Origin: Bosea sp. 124
Lineage (GTDB): Bacteria > Pseudomonadota > Alphaproteobacteria > Rhizobiales > Beijerinckiaceae
Length of the DNA: 64,000 nucleotides
Assembly: GCF_003046175.1 (NCBI RefSeq)
Contig: NZ_PZZM01000001.1
Location: 3,675,001-3,739,000 of the forward strand
Direction of reading: 5' to 3'
In this document: positions 15,488 through 25,200 of the stretch, piece after piece
Numbering within the stretch: position 1 is the stretch's first letter
Layout: each line of letters begins with the position of its first letter
The notes under the pieces: model-generated
Told to the model about the DNA's origin: nothing
The model's input: only the letters and a program-made list of their open reading frames with translations
Database searches by the model: none
Translations under genes and position numbers: made by a program

Positions 15488-16975
15488 ATGCCCATCTCCC
15501 AAGCCTTCTTCCGGCGAACCAACCTGCTGCTGATGGCGGCGGGCATCGCCGTCCTCATCGCGATCGTCGTCAGTTCGCTCTGGCTGACCCTGGCGACCGA
15601 GCGCAATTTCAGCGATGTCGTGGCCGCTCGCGAGGTGCGCAGCGCTTCGGCCGATCTGATGTCGCTGGTGCAGGATGCGGAGACCGGCCAGCGCGGCTTC
15701 CTGCTGACGCGGGATCGGGAGTACCTTTCACCCTACAGCGATGCCCTTGCCCGCTATGACGAGCGGTTCGGGCGCCTGGCGGCGTCGGTCGACGGGCTGC
15801 CGGACATGGCGCCCTATATCGACAGGCTGAAGACGGGCCTGGCGGCGAAGCTTGCAGAGCTGACCGCGACCGTCGAGGTCGCGCAAAGCGGCAATTTCGA
15901 GCAGGCGCTGGCCACCGTGCGTGACGGGCGCGGCAGAGCGCTGATGGACGAGGCGCGCGCCGGCTTCGCCAGCATCCTCGAACGATCGGAGTCGGCGCTG
16001 ATCGCGGCCATCGCGGCGCAGGAGACCACGGCCTTTCGGCTGCGCTGGGTCACGATCATCGGGGCGATCGTCATCCTGGGGCTGGCCGCCACCGCCGCCT
16101 GGACGATTCTCGGCTATACCCGCGAGATCATGGCGGCGCGCCGCGAGCTCGAAGGGCTGAATGTCGGCCTCGAAGAGCGGGTGCGGGAGCGCACCGATGC
16201 GCTGGTCAAGGCCAATGAGGAAATCCAGCGCTTCGCCTATATCGTCACGCATGACCTGCGCGCGCCGCTGGTCAACATCATGGGCTTCACCAGCGAGCTG
16301 GAGGCCACTTTCAAGCCGATCGAGGCCTATGTCGAAGCGGAGGGCGAAAAGGCCGCCGAGCTGAAGCCCGAGGCGGAGCTCGCACTGAAAACCGACGCGC
16401 CGGAGGCGCTCGAATTCATTCGCTCCTCGACGCGCAAGATGGACGGGCTGATCAATGCGATCCTCAAGATCTCGCGCGAGGGCAGCAGGGCGCTCAAACC
16501 CGAGCGGCTGAAGCTGGGCGCGCAGCTCGAGGCGGCTGCTGCTGCCGTGCACCACCAGGCCAGCGAGACGGGCGGCGGCATCACGATCGACGCCAAGGTG
16601 GGCAGCATCGTCAGCGACAGCTTCTCGCTCGACCAGATCGTCGGCAATCTGCTCGACAACGCGATCAAGTATCGCTCGTCCGAGCGTCCGCTGGAGATCG
16701 TTGCGCGGACGCGGGCCGTCCGTCCCGGCTGGATTGCGATCGAGATCGAGGACAATGGCCGCGGCATCGCGGCCGGCGATCATGAGCGGATCTTCGAGCT
16801 GTTTCGCCGCTCGGGAACGCAAAATACACCCGGAGAGGGTATCGGTCTGGCGCATGTGCGCACGCTGGTGCGTAATCTCGGCGGGGACATCACCGTGCGG
16901 TCCGAATTCGGGGTGGGAACGACCTTCACGGTTCTGCTGCCGAGCGACCTCGCGACAGTCAAACGGAGTATCTGA
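15488..16975 (+). CDS. CHASE3-domain sensor histidine kinase
   Basis: A 495-residue inner-membrane kinase. The first membrane helix is at about residues 11-35, followed by a periplasmic CHASE3 domain (about 40-180; RSASADLMSLVQDAETGQRGFLLT is its signature). The second helix is at about 187-209, then a coiled coil and HisKA with the phospho-accepting His255 in YIVTHDLRAPL. The ATPase domain shows NLLDNAIKY, IEDNGRGI and GEGIGLAHV. An unusual stretch of roughly 35 Glu/Ala-rich residues separates the two HisKA helices (about 270-305). The next gene, two bases later, encodes a receiver-only response regulator, its probable partner. Confidence 0.95.
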   Translation: MPISQAFFRRTNLLLMAAGIAVLIAIVVSSLWLTLATERNFSDVVAAREVRSASADLMSLVQDAETGQRGFLLTRDREYLSPYSDALARYDERFGRLAASVDGLPDMAPYIDRLKTGLAAKLAELTATVEVAQSGNFEQALATVRDGRGRALMDEARAGFASILERSESALIAAIAAQETTAFRLRWVTIIGAIVILGLAATAAWTILGYTREIMAARRELEGLNVGLEERVRERTDALVKANEEIQRFAYIVTHDLRAPLVNIMGFTSELEATFKPIEAYVEAEGEKAAELKPEAELALKTDAPEALEFIRSSTRKMDGLINAILKISREGSRALKPERLKLGAQLEAAAAAVHHQASETGGGITIDAKVGSIVSDSFSLDQIVGNLLDNAIKYRSSERPLEIVARTRAVRPGWIAIEIEDNGRGIAAGDHERIFELFRRSGTQNTPGEGIGLAHVRTLVRNLGGDITVRSEFGVGTTFTVLLPSDLATVKRSI

Positions 16976-16977
16976 AC

Positions 16978-17421
16978 GTGTCCAACGGAAAGCCAGTTTC
17001 GATCGTGATGATCGAGGATGACGAAGGCCACGCCCGGCTGATCGAGAAGAACATCCGGCGCGCGGGCGTCAACAACGAGATCATCCCCTTCACCAACGGG
17101 ACGGATGCGCTCGCCTATCTGTTCGGCCCCGACGGCTCCGGCATGGTGAGTTCGGGGCGCCAGCTCCTGATCCTGCTCGACCTCAATCTGCCCGATATGG
17201 GCGGCGTCGACATCCTCGAGAAGGTCAAGGCCAACCTGCACACCAAGCGCTCGCCGGTCGTGGTCCTGACCACCACGGACGATAGTCGCGAAATCCAGCG
17301 CTGCTATGATCTCGGCGCCAATGTCTACATCACGAAGCCGGTGAACTATGACGGCTTCGCCAACGCGATCCGCCAGCTCGGGCTGTTCTTTTCGGTCATG
17401 CAAGTGCCCGAGACACGCTGA
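16978..17421 (+). CDS. Single-domain response regulator (Rcp1-like)
   Basis: A 147-residue receiver-only protein starting at GTG 16978, two bases after the kinase stop. VMIEDDEGHARLI gives the acidic pocket, Asp68 in LLDLNLPDMGG is the phosphoacceptor, the Thr pair follows in VVVLTTTDD, and Lys120 sits in YITKPV. The long loop between strand 2 and strand 3 (FGPDGSGMVSSGRQ) is typical of Rcp1-type regulators that serve phytochrome-like kinases. With no output domain it must act by protein contact, perhaps passing phosphate to or competing with the next gene product. Confidence 0.95.
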   Translation: MSNGKPVSIVMIEDDEGHARLIEKNIRRAGVNNEIIPFTNGTDALAYLFGPDGSGMVSSGRQLLILLDLNLPDMGGVDILEKVKANLHTKRSPVVVLTTTDDSREIQRCYDLGANVYITKPVNYDGFANAIRQLGLFFSVMQVPETR

Positions 17422-17445
17422 GCGCTCCGCGCGACTGCCGCCACG

Positions 17446-18486
17446 ATGCCGAACCGCACGCTCACGATCCTCTATATCGACGACGACGCCGCGCTGGGCC
17501 GTCTCGTCCAGAAGATGCTTGGCCGGCGTGGGTATGCCGTCGAGCATGTGCTGGATCCACAGTCCGGCTACGCCCGCATCGCCCGCGGCGGCATCGATGC
17601 CGTCATTCTGGACCATGATCTCGGGACGAGTTCTGGCCTCGACGTGCTGGCGGAGCTGAGCCGCAGCGAGGGTGCGCCGCCGGTCGTCTATGTCACCGCT
17701 TCTTCGGAACTGTCGATCGCGGTGCAGGCGCTGAAGGCCGGCGCCGTCGACTATGTCGTCAAGACGATCGGCGAGGATTTCGAGATCCTGCTCGTTTCGG
17801 CGCTCGAGCACTCGGCCGAGCGGACGCGACTGATGCGCGCCAAGGAGGCGGCCGAACGCGAGGTCCGCGAGGCGCGCGACCGTGCAATCGTGCTGCTGGC
17901 CGAGGTCAATCACCGTGTCGCCAACAGCCTCTCCCTGGTGAGTTCGCTGGTGCGCATGCAGGCCTCGGCGGTGAAGGATGCCGGCGCGCGCGCCGCGCTC
18001 GCCGAGACGCAGGCGCGGATCACGGCGATCGGCAATCTGCATCGCAGCCTCTACACCTCGGAGGATGTCAGGACGGTCGATCTCGCGGCCTATCTCGAAT
18101 CGCTGGTCGGCGAACTCGGCCAGTCGATGTCGGCGGCGGGGCGGACGCCGACGATCCGGTTCGAGGCGGTGCCGATCCAGGCCAAGACCGACAAGGCGGT
18201 CTCGATTGGCATGATCGTGACCGAACTGGTCACGAACGCGATCAAATACGCCTATCCGGAGGAGCCAGGCGAAATCCGCGTCTCGCTGTCGCGGGATGCC
18301 GACGGGGCGACCGTGCTGGTTGTCGCCGATGACGGCGTCGGCTGGACCGGCCAGGGTCAGGCGACGGGGACGGGCCTCGGCGGCAAGATCATCGGCGCGA
18401 TGGCGAAGAGCCTGTCGACCACGATCGAATACGCACAGCAGCCGAAGGGCACGCGCGCCGTGATCAGGATCGAGAACGACAGCTAG
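17446..18486 (+). CDS. Receiver-histidine kinase hybrid (REC + HisKA_2/HWE type)
   Basis: A 346-residue soluble protein. Residues 5-120 form a receiver: LYIDDDAA (acidic pocket), Asp56 in VILDHDLG, Thr in VYVTASSE and Lys106 in DYVVKT. A short coiled coil (125-147) leads to a HisKA_2 dimerisation domain with His156 in LLAEVNHRVANSL. The ATPase domain has VTELVTNAIKYAYP, VADDGVGW and GTGLGGKII. This architecture, receiver in front of an HWE-like kinase, is typical of alphaproteobacterial stress phosphorelays that feed PhyR/EcfG systems. It lies 24 bases after the Rcp1-like gene, so all three signalling genes are probably co-expressed. Confidence 0.95.
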   Translation: MPNRTLTILYIDDDAALGRLVQKMLGRRGYAVEHVLDPQSGYARIARGGIDAVILDHDLGTSSGLDVLAELSRSEGAPPVVYVTASSELSIAVQALKAGAVDYVVKTIGEDFEILLVSALEHSAERTRLMRAKEAAEREVREARDRAIVLLAEVNHRVANSLSLVSSLVRMQASAVKDAGARAALAETQARITAIGNLHRSLYTSEDVRTVDLAAYLESLVGELGQSMSAAGRTPTIRFEAVPIQAKTDKAVSIGMIVTELVTNAIKYAYPEEPGEIRVSLSRDADGATVLVVADDGVGWTGQGQATGTGLGGKIIGAMAKSLSTTIEYAQQPKGTRAVIRIENDS

Positions 18487-18520
18487 CCGGGCACTGGGCC
18501 GAGCCGCGCCCGACCGGGCG

Positions 18521-19051
18521 TCATAGGCTCGCCGCGGCGCGGGCCGCCTGGTCGTACTGGCCCGAGAGCGAGCGCATGGCGGCGGCGATCTCGGAGATGC
18601 GCGCAGGTTCGAGGCCGGTGGCGAGCACCGATTTGACCAGCAACTGCTCGCGGATCTGGGCGTAGCGCTTGCAGGCGTCCTCGCCGGCGGGCGTGACGGT
18701 GACGGTTTTTTCCTTGCCCTTGCGCCCGGATTTCAGGAGCTTCAGCCGTTCCAGCTTCTTGAGGGCGTAGTTCACCAGATGCGTGTCCTCGATGTTGAGG
18801 ACGAGGCAGATGTCGGCCAGCCGCTTGGGTTTGGCCCGGTGGTTGACGTTGTGCAGCACCAGCACGTCGAGCGGCGAGAGATCGGGCACGCCGGCCGCCG
18901 CCATGCAGCGCACCATCCAGCGCTGGAAGGCATGCACCGTCATGTTCATCGCGAACTCGAACTCCGATAGCGCCGGCATCGCGCCCGCGGCGAGGTGGCC
19001 GGAGGAGACGATCGGGCCGAGGTCGTCGGGGAACGGCTTTGTTTCTGGCAT
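18521..19051 (-). CDS. MarR-type winged-helix transcriptional regulator
   Basis: A protein of about 176 residues with a MarR fold. ALSEFEFAMNMTVHAFQRWMVRCMAAAG is the dimerisation helix, and LSPLDVLVLHNVNHR with KRLADICLVLNIEDTHLVNYALKKLERLKLL is the winged helix. SGRKGKEKTVTVTPAGED is the wing. It belongs to the branch with a long, Lys/Arg-rich wing seen near TRAP and dehydrogenase operons. The start is uncertain: 19051 gives MPETKPF, and 19069 or 19111 are possible, but both lie within or beyond the inverted repeat. It is the last gene of the TRAP operon direction, separated from the binding-protein gene by palindromes, and could control the divergent TRAP/oxoprolinase locus. Confidence 0.85.
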   Translation of the reverse strand: MPETKPFPDDLGPIVSSGHLAAGAMPALSEFEFAMNMTVHAFQRWMVRCMAAAGVPDLSPLDVLVLHNVNHRAKPKRLADICLVLNIEDTHLVNYALKKLERLKLLKSGRKGKEKTVTVTPAGEDACKRYAQIREQLLVKSVLATGLEPARISEIAAAMRSLSGQYDQAARAAASL

Positions 19052-19067
19052 GATTGAAACGCCCGTC

Positions 19068-19137
19068 ATTCTCGGGCGGCGCCACGGCGCCGACCCGAGA
19101 ATCTCCTGCAAGCGATGGTCGGCTCAAGGCCGACCAT
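19068..19137. repeat. Dispersed palindromic element (REP-like), copy 1
   Basis: Two stacked hairpins lie between the TRAP binding-protein and MarR genes. The first arm (19068-19083) pairs with 19086-19102 over 16 bp with one bulged A, and its ends read ATTCTCGGG and CCCGAGAAT. The second is ATGGTCGGC-tcaag-GCCGACCAT (19115-19123 and 19129-19137), a perfect 9-bp stem. The segment GACCCGAGaATCTCCtGCAAG recurs nearly unchanged at 37538, so this is a repeat family and not only a local terminator. It may also slow transcription between the two genes. Confidence 0.75.
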
Positions 19138-19148
19138 GACATCGCTGC

Positions 19149-20156
19149 TCACATCTTCTTGTAGGCGTCGACGATGGCCTGGCCGTCGGCGCCGGCCTTC
19201 TTCAGCCAGTCGGCGGTGAGGGTATCGCCTGCCTTCTTGAAGCCGGCGGCGAGCTCGGGCGAGGGCGCCATCACCTTCATGCCCTTGGCCTTGAGCTGGT
19301 CGAGATACCAGCCGGCCTTCTCCTGCCACATCTTCCAGCCGCGCTCCTCGGCGGTTGCCGCAGCCTTCCGGATCGCGTCCTGCGTCGCCTTGTCGAGGGC
19401 GTTGAAGGCGGCCTTGTTGACGAAGGTCGCATCCTTCGGGATCCAGGCCTGCGTGTCGTAGAAATGGGTCAGCGACTCCCAGACCTTCGAATCGTAGCCC
19501 GTGCCGCCCGAGGACATGAAGGAGTTGACGACGCCGGTCGCCAGCGCCTGCGGCAGTTCCGCCGCCTGGATCGTGACCGACTGCATGCCGAGCAACTCGC
19601 CGAGACGGGCGGTGCCGACATTGTAAGAGCGCCACTTCAGGCCCTTCATGTCCTCGATCGTGTTGATATCCTTCTTCGTGTAGACGCCCTGCGGAGCCCA
19701 GGGGACCATGAACAGCAGCTTGACGCCCTGGGCGTCGAGCTTCTTCTCCACGGCGGCCTTGGAGGCGGCGTAGAGCTTCTTGGAGTCTGCGAAGGAGGTC
19801 GCGAGGAACGGCACAACGTCGATGCCGAAGATCGGGTCCTCGTTCTCATGGATCGAGAGCAGGACCTCGCCCATCTGCGCCTGGCCGCTCTGGACGGCAC
19901 GCTTGATCTCGGGCGCCTTGAACAACGAGGCGTTGGGGTGGACGGTGATCTGGAGCTTGCCGCCCGTGGCGGCCTCGACGTCCTTGGCGAAGAGGACGAG
20001 GTTTTCGCTGTGGGGGTTGTCGCCCGGATAGGCGGCCGGAAGGTTCCACTTGGTCTGGGCCGCGGCGGGGGCGGCGAAGGCAAGCGTGCTGACGCCGAAG
20101 GCGAGCGTCGCGGCCATGAAGGTCTTGCGACTGATGAAGGTCTTGCGGTTGATCAT
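19149..20156 (-). CDS. TRAP transporter substrate-binding protein DctP
   Basis: A 335-residue periplasmic binding protein with a Sec signal peptide (about residues 1-33, ending APAAAQ). KWNLPAAYPGDNPHSENLVLF opens the mature fold, DMKGLKWRSYNVGTARLGELLG has the conserved Arg that binds a carboxylate, and PQALATGVVNSFMSSG is the second-lobe signature of DctP proteins. The first 15 residues contain a near-duplicate (NRKTFI / SRKTFM). It is the third gene of a DctQ-DctM-DctP operon. The divergent 5-oxoprolinase-type gene suggests a cyclic amide or related acid as ligand (inference). Confidence 0.93.
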   Translation of the reverse strand: MINRKTFISRKTFMAATLAFGVSTLAFAAPAAAQTKWNLPAAYPGDNPHSENLVLFAKDVEAATGGKLQITVHPNASLFKAPEIKRAVQSGQAQMGEVLLSIHENEDPIFGIDVVPFLATSFADSKKLYAASKAAVEKKLDAQGVKLLFMVPWAPQGVYTKKDINTIEDMKGLKWRSYNVGTARLGELLGMQSVTIQAAELPQALATGVVNSFMSSGGTGYDSKVWESLTHFYDTQAWIPKDATFVNKAAFNALDKATQDAIRKAAATAEERGWKMWQEKAGWYLDQLKAKGMKVMAPSPELAAGFKKAGDTLTADWLKKAGADGQAIVDAYKKM

Positions 20157-20197
20157 GATGTCATTTCCCTCTTTGTTGAGCTGCTTGTGAAGACGGT

Positions 20198-21502
20198 TCA
20201 GTCCGGGAAGGCGAGCTTGGGCAGATAGAGCACGATCTGCGGGAAGGTCGTGATGATGATGACGGCGACGTTGAGCAGAAGGAAGAACGGAAATGCGGCT
20301 TTCGCAATCGTCCAGGTGTCCTTGCCGCTCATGTTCTGCAGCACGAACAGGTTGAAGCCTACGGGCGGCGTGATCTGCGCCATTTCGACATGGATGACGA
20401 GATAGACGCCGAACCAGACGAGATCGAAGCCCGCCTCCTTGACCATCGGCAGCACGATCACGGCGGTCAGCACGATCATCGAGATGCCGTCGATCAGGCA
20501 GCCCAGGATGATGTACATGCAGGTCAGCGCGAGCACGAGCATATGGGCGGAGAGCTGCTGGCCCTTGACCCAGTCCGCCAGTGCGGCGGGGATGCCGGTA
20601 TAGGCCATCGCCGCCGTGCAGAAGGCTGCGCTTGCCAGGATCAGCATGATCATGCAGGTCAGGCGGGTGGCGCTCATAATGCTCTCGAAGAGCGTCCGCC
20701 AGGTCAGCGTGCGGCTCCACAAGGCAAGGAACAGCGCGCCGCTGACGCCCCACGCGGCACATTCCGTCGCGGTGGCGAAACCGAGCACCAGCGAGAGGAA
20801 AACGGCCGCGATCAGCACCAGGCAGGGAGCGAGCTTGGCCGACTGCCGGAGCTTCTCGACGAAGGGAATCTTGGGGTCGCGCGGTGGCGTCTTGTCGGGG
20901 TTCAGCAGCGACCAGATAATGACGTAGCCCATATAGAGCGCCATCACGAGCAGGCCGGGTAGGAAACCGCCGAGGAAAACCTGCAGCACCGAGACATTGG
21001 CCGTCACCGCATAGACCACCATCGGGATCGAGGGCGGGATCAACAGGCCAAGCGTGCCGGAGCCGGCAAGCGTGCCGAGGCTGAGCTGCTCGTCATAGCC
21101 GCGCTTCTTGAGCTCAGGGAGCGAGATTTTGCCGATCGTCGCGACCGTCGCCGCCGAGGAGCCTGAGACGGCGGCGAAGATGCCGCAGCCGATGATGTTG
21201 GTGTGGATCAGGCGTCCGGGCAGCCATTGCAGCCAGGGCGAGAGACCCTGGAACATCTGCTCGGACAGGCGCGTGCGGAACAGGATTTCGCCCATCCAGA
21301 TGAACAGCGGCAGTGCCGTGAGCGTCCAGCCGCTGGCGGCGCTCCAGACCGTTGTGGCGAGGACCTGGCCGATCGGAACGTCGGTGACGAGATACATCGC
21401 GAGCAGGCCGACGATGCCGAGTCCGACCGCAATCCAGACGCCGCTGGCGAGAATGACGACGAGCGTGCCGAGAAGGACGAGAGCGAGGGTAGGCAGTGTC
21501 AT
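20198..21502 (-). CDS. TRAP transporter large permease (DctM)
   Basis: A 434-residue inner-membrane protein with about 12 transmembrane helices, the ion-coupled transport subunit of a TRAP system. [54 protein letters not shown] and [18 protein letters not shown] are the strongly conserved DctM motifs. [24 protein letters not shown] and [18 protein letters not shown] are also typical. It begins 2 bases after the DctQ stop, and the DctP gene follows after 41 bases. It moves the ligand delivered by DctP using the sodium gradient. Confidence 0.95.
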   Translation of the reverse strand: MTLPTLALVLLGTLVVILASGVWIAVGLGIVGLLAMYLVTDVPIGQVLATTVWSAASGWTLTALPLFIWMGEILFRTRLSEQMFQGLSPWLQWLPGRLIHTNIIGCGIFAAVSGSSAATVATIGKISLPELKKRGYDEQLSLGTLAGSGTLGLLIPPSIPMVVYAVTANVSVLQVFLGGFLPGLLVMALYMGYVIIWSLLNPDKTPPRDPKIPFVEKLRQSAKLAPCLVLIAAVFLSLVLGFATATECAAWGVSGALFLALWSRTLTWRTLFESIMSATRLTCMIMLILASAAFCTAAMAYTGIPAALADWVKGQQLSAHMLVLALTCMYIILGCLIDGISMIVLTAVIVLPMVKEAGFDLVWFGVYLVIHVEMAQITPPVGFNLFVLQNMSGKDTWTIAKAAFPFFLLLNVAVIIITTFPQIVLYLPKLAFPD

Positions 21503-21504
21503 TG

Positions 21505-22053
21505 TCAGACGCCCCCGCCCTGAGCGATGCGATCGATCAGTTCCTCGGTCGTCTGCGGCGGCGGCATATCATAGGTCGCGCGGCCCGTGCGCAGGACGAT
21601 GATAAATTCGTCGACGATGGCGATCAGGAGAGTGCCGAGACCGAGCACGAGGGAGAGTTGCGGCATCCACAGCGGGACAGAGACGACGCCCGTCGACATG
21701 TCGAAATACTGCCAGGAATCATAGGCGAGCTTGCCCGTTTGCCAGGTGAAGAAACCGATGAAGGTTCCAGCGACGGCGAGGGACATCAATTCCGCCAGCT
21801 TGCGCGCAGGGCCGTGCAGCCGCTCGAGCAGAAGCCCGACACGGATCATCTCGCCCTTCTTGAAGGTGTGGGCCAGACCGAAGAAGGACATGGCTGCGAA
21901 GGCCCAGCCAGCGAAGTCGTCGCCCGAGGGCACGTTGAAATTGATCTCGCGGCCGACCGAGAGCAGCATCATCAGGGCGAAGATCACCAGCAGGAACACG
22001 CCAGCGATATAGCCGGCCATGAGATAAAGGCCGTCGAGCGAACGGCGGATCAT
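21505..22053 (-). CDS. TRAP transporter small permease (DctQ)
   Basis: A 182-residue membrane protein with four transmembrane helices and the pattern of DctQ proteins: a first helix with [20 protein letters not shown], then [40 protein letters not shown], which is the most conserved region, and a final helix with [19 protein letters not shown]. The C-terminus is a short cytoplasmic tail. First gene of the TRAP operon, transcribed away from the hydantoinase/oxoprolinase gene; the intervening 219 bases hold inverted repeats. Confidence 0.93.
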   Translation of the reverse strand: MIRRSLDGLYLMAGYIAGVFLLVIFALMMLLSVGREINFNVPSGDDFAGWAFAAMSFFGLAHTFKKGEMIRVGLLLERLHGPARKLAELMSLAVAGTFIGFFTWQTGKLAYDSWQYFDMSTGVVSVPLWMPQLSLVLGLGTLLIAIVDEFIIVLRTGRATYDMPPPQTTEELIDRIAQGGGV

Positions 22054-22194
22054 GGGCGCGGCCCCTGTGACGTGGCGCGGGGCACGCCTTCATTTGCCAG
22101 GACTCTTTGCGTCATTGCATCCTCCGTCTCGCGACCGCCCCGGCCCCTCAGCCATGTTCCGGTCACAATTGCGATCGTATCCGCCGAATCCGCC

Positions 22195-22225
22195 TTGTCA
22201 ACAACACATCGACAATTTATCGATG
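22195..22225. promoter_or_regulatory. Inverted repeats in the divergent TRAP/oxoprolinase promoter
   Basis: TTGTC (22195-22199) matches GACAA (22211-22215) as an inverted repeat with an 11-base centre, and CATCGA (22207-22212) matches TCGATG (22220-22225) with a 7-base centre. The two overlap in a relatively AT-rich stretch midway between divergent start codons. TTGTCAACAA-type half sites are common for GntR-family regulators and dyads for MarR; the protein that binds is not known. Confidence 0.45.
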
Positions 22226-22272
22226 AAACGTCAGCGATGGCTTGGCTGACGCGAAACGAGGGAATGTTGGGG

Positions 22273-25200
22273 ATGTCGTCGTCGCGTTGGGACTTCTGGA
22301 TCGACCGGGGCGGGACCTTCACCGATGTGATCGGCAGGGATCCTGCAGGCAAACTTCACGCCAGAAAGCTGCTCTCGGAGAATCCGGGCGCCTATCGCGA
22401 TGCGGCGGTGCAGGGAATCCGCGATCATCTCGGCCTGAAGACGGGCGAGCCGATCCCGGTCGCTACGGTCGGCGAGGTTCGCATGGGCACGACGGTTGCG
22501 ACCAATGCGCTGCTGGAGCGCAAGGGCGACCGGACGTTGCTGGTGACGACGAAGGGTTTTCGCGACGCGCTGCGCATCGGCTACCAGGCAAGGCCCGACA
22601 TCTTCGCCAAGGAGATCATCAAGCCGGAGCAGCTTTATGATGCCGTCGTCGAGGTCGACGAGCGCGTGCTGGCCGATGGCGCGGTCGAGTCCGTGCCCGA
22701 CGAGGTCGCGATCCGGGCCGATCTGCAGGCGCACTACGACGCCGGCTTCCGGGCCGTCGCCATCGTCTTCATGCATGCCTACCGCTACCCTGCCCATGAG
22801 CAGGTCGCAGGCCGCATCGCCCGCGAGATCGGCTTCCCGCAGGTTTCCGTGAGCCATGAGGTGTCGCCGCTGATCAAGTTGGTCGGGCGAGGCGACACGG
22901 CGGTGGTCGATGCCTATCTCTCGCCGATCCTCGGGCGCTATGTCGCGCAGGTCTCGGAGGAACTCGACATCGCCCGCACCGGCGCGCGGCTGATGTTCAT
23001 GATGTCGTCGGGCGGTCTCACCGCCGCCGAGCTGTTTCAGGGCAAGGACGCCATTCTCTCCGGCCCGGCCGGCGGCGTCGTCGGGCTCGCCGAGACCGGG
23101 CGCTCGGCCGGGTTCGACAAGGTCATCGGCTTCGACATGGGCGGGACCTCGACCGATGTCGCCCATTTCGACGGCGAGTATGAGCGCGCCTTCGAGACCG
23201 AGGTCGCGGGCGTGCGGATGCGCGCGCCGATGATGCTGATCCATACGGTTGCGGCCGGTGGCGGGTCCATTTTGCATTATGACGGCGCGCGCTTCCGTGT
23301 CGGGCCGGATTCGGCCGGCGCCAATCCCGGCCCTGCCGCCTATCGCCGGGGCGGACCGCTCGCTGTGACCGATGCCAACGTCATGGTCGGCAAGCTGATC
23401 CCGGCCTGGTTTCCGCCGATCTTCGGCGAGAGCCGCGACCAGCGGCTCGATGTCGAGACGGTTCGGCTGAAATTCGCGGCGCTCGCGGCCGAGGTCGGCG
23501 ACGGGCGTTCGCCTGAGGAGGTCGCCGATGGTTTCATCCAGATCGCCGTCGCCAACATGGCCGAAGCGATCAAGAAGATATCCGTCCAGCGCGGCTACGA
23601 CATCACGCGCTATGCGCTGAATTCGTTCGGCGGCGCCGGCGGGCAGCATGCCTGTCTCGTGGCCGATGCCCTGGGCATCAAGACGGTGCTGCTGCACCCG
23701 TTCTCAGGCTTGCTCTCGGCCTATGGCATGGGGCTGGCTGAAATCCGCTCGACGCGGACGGCGGCGCTCGATGCCGCCCTGGACGAGCGGGCGCCGGCCG
23801 CCATCGCGCCCGTGGCCGACCGGCTCGCGGCCGAGACCCGCGCCGAACTGACCGGGCAGGGCGTGCCCGATGGCGAGATCGCGGTCCTGACCCGCGCCCA
23901 TATCCGCTACGCGGGCACGGATACCGCCATCGCGATTGCGGCGGGCAGCGCTGCGGCGATGCGCGATGCCTTCCAGGCCGCGCATAAGGCGCGCTTCGGC
24001 TTCATGGACGAGACCAAGGCGCTCGTGGTCGAGGCGGTCGAGGTCGAGGCCATCGGCGGCGGGGCGAAGTTCGAGGAGGCGTCCGCGCCGGAGCAGGCCG
24101 GAGTGCCGGCCGTCGCGGAGCGGACGCGCCTGTTCTCGAAGGGCCAGTGGCACGAGGCTGCGGTGGTGCGGCGCGAGGCGATCTCGCCCGGCCAGCAGGT
24201 CGTGGGGCCGGCGATCATCATCGAGGCGAACCAGACCGTCGTGGTCGAGGATGGCTGGTCGGCCAGGCTGACGGCGAAGGACCACCTCGTGCTGGTCAGG
24301 GCGAAGGCGCTGGTCCAGAACGCTGCGATCGGGACGAAGGCCGATCCGGTGATGCTGGAGATCTTCAACAACCTGTTCATGTCGATCGCCGAACAGATGG
24401 GCGTGACGCTGCAGAACACGGCCTATTCGGTCAACATCAAGGAGCGGCTCGACTTCTCCTGCGCTGTCTTCGACCAGACGGCGGCGCTGGTGGCGAATGC
24501 GCCGCATATGCCAGTGCATCTCGGCTCGATGGACAAATCGGTCGAAACCGTCATCAAGAACAATGCGGCGATCGCGCCGGGCGATGTCTACTGCCTGAAC
24601 GCGCCCTATAATGGCGGGACGCATCTGCCTGATATCACGGTCTGCACGCCGGTCTTCGACGCGGGCAAAGAGACGATCCTGTTCTGGGTCGCCAGCCGCG
24701 GCCATCATGCCGATGTCGGCGGCGTCGCGCCGGGCTCGATGTCGCCGCTGGCGACGCATATCGAGGAGGAAGGCGTCTATATCGACAACTTTAAGATCGT
24801 CGATCGGGGTCGTTTTTGCGAGAACGAACTCATCGCGCTGCTGAAAGGCGCACGCTATCCCGTCCGCAACGTCGTGCAGAACGTCAACGACCTGAAGGCC
24901 CAGATCGCCGCCAACGAGAAGGGCGTCGCCGAACTCAGGAAGATGATCGCCTCCTTCGGGCTCGACGTGGTCCAAGCCTATATGGGCCATGTCCAGGACA
25001 ATGCCGCCGAGAGCGTCGCAAGGCTGCTGACGAGGCTGCACGATTCCGAATTCACCTATCCGATGGATCAGGGCTGCGCGATCAAGGTGAAGATCACTAT
25101 CGACCGCGACAGGCGCGAGGCGACGGTCGACTTCACCGGCACCTCGCCGCAGCGCGAGGACAATTTCAACGCGCCGGCCCCGGTGACGCGGGCGGCCGTG

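Noticed and set aside
19068..19137. A simple terminator between dctP and the MarR gene
   Set aside because: The hairpins are strong but lack a T-tract, and the same sequence occurs at 37.5 kb, so a repeat is the better description.
21496..22272. Upstream extension of the oxoprolinase frame
   Set aside because: It runs antisense through dctQ and is Asp/Glu/His-rich shadow sequence; the HyuA fold begins at 22273.
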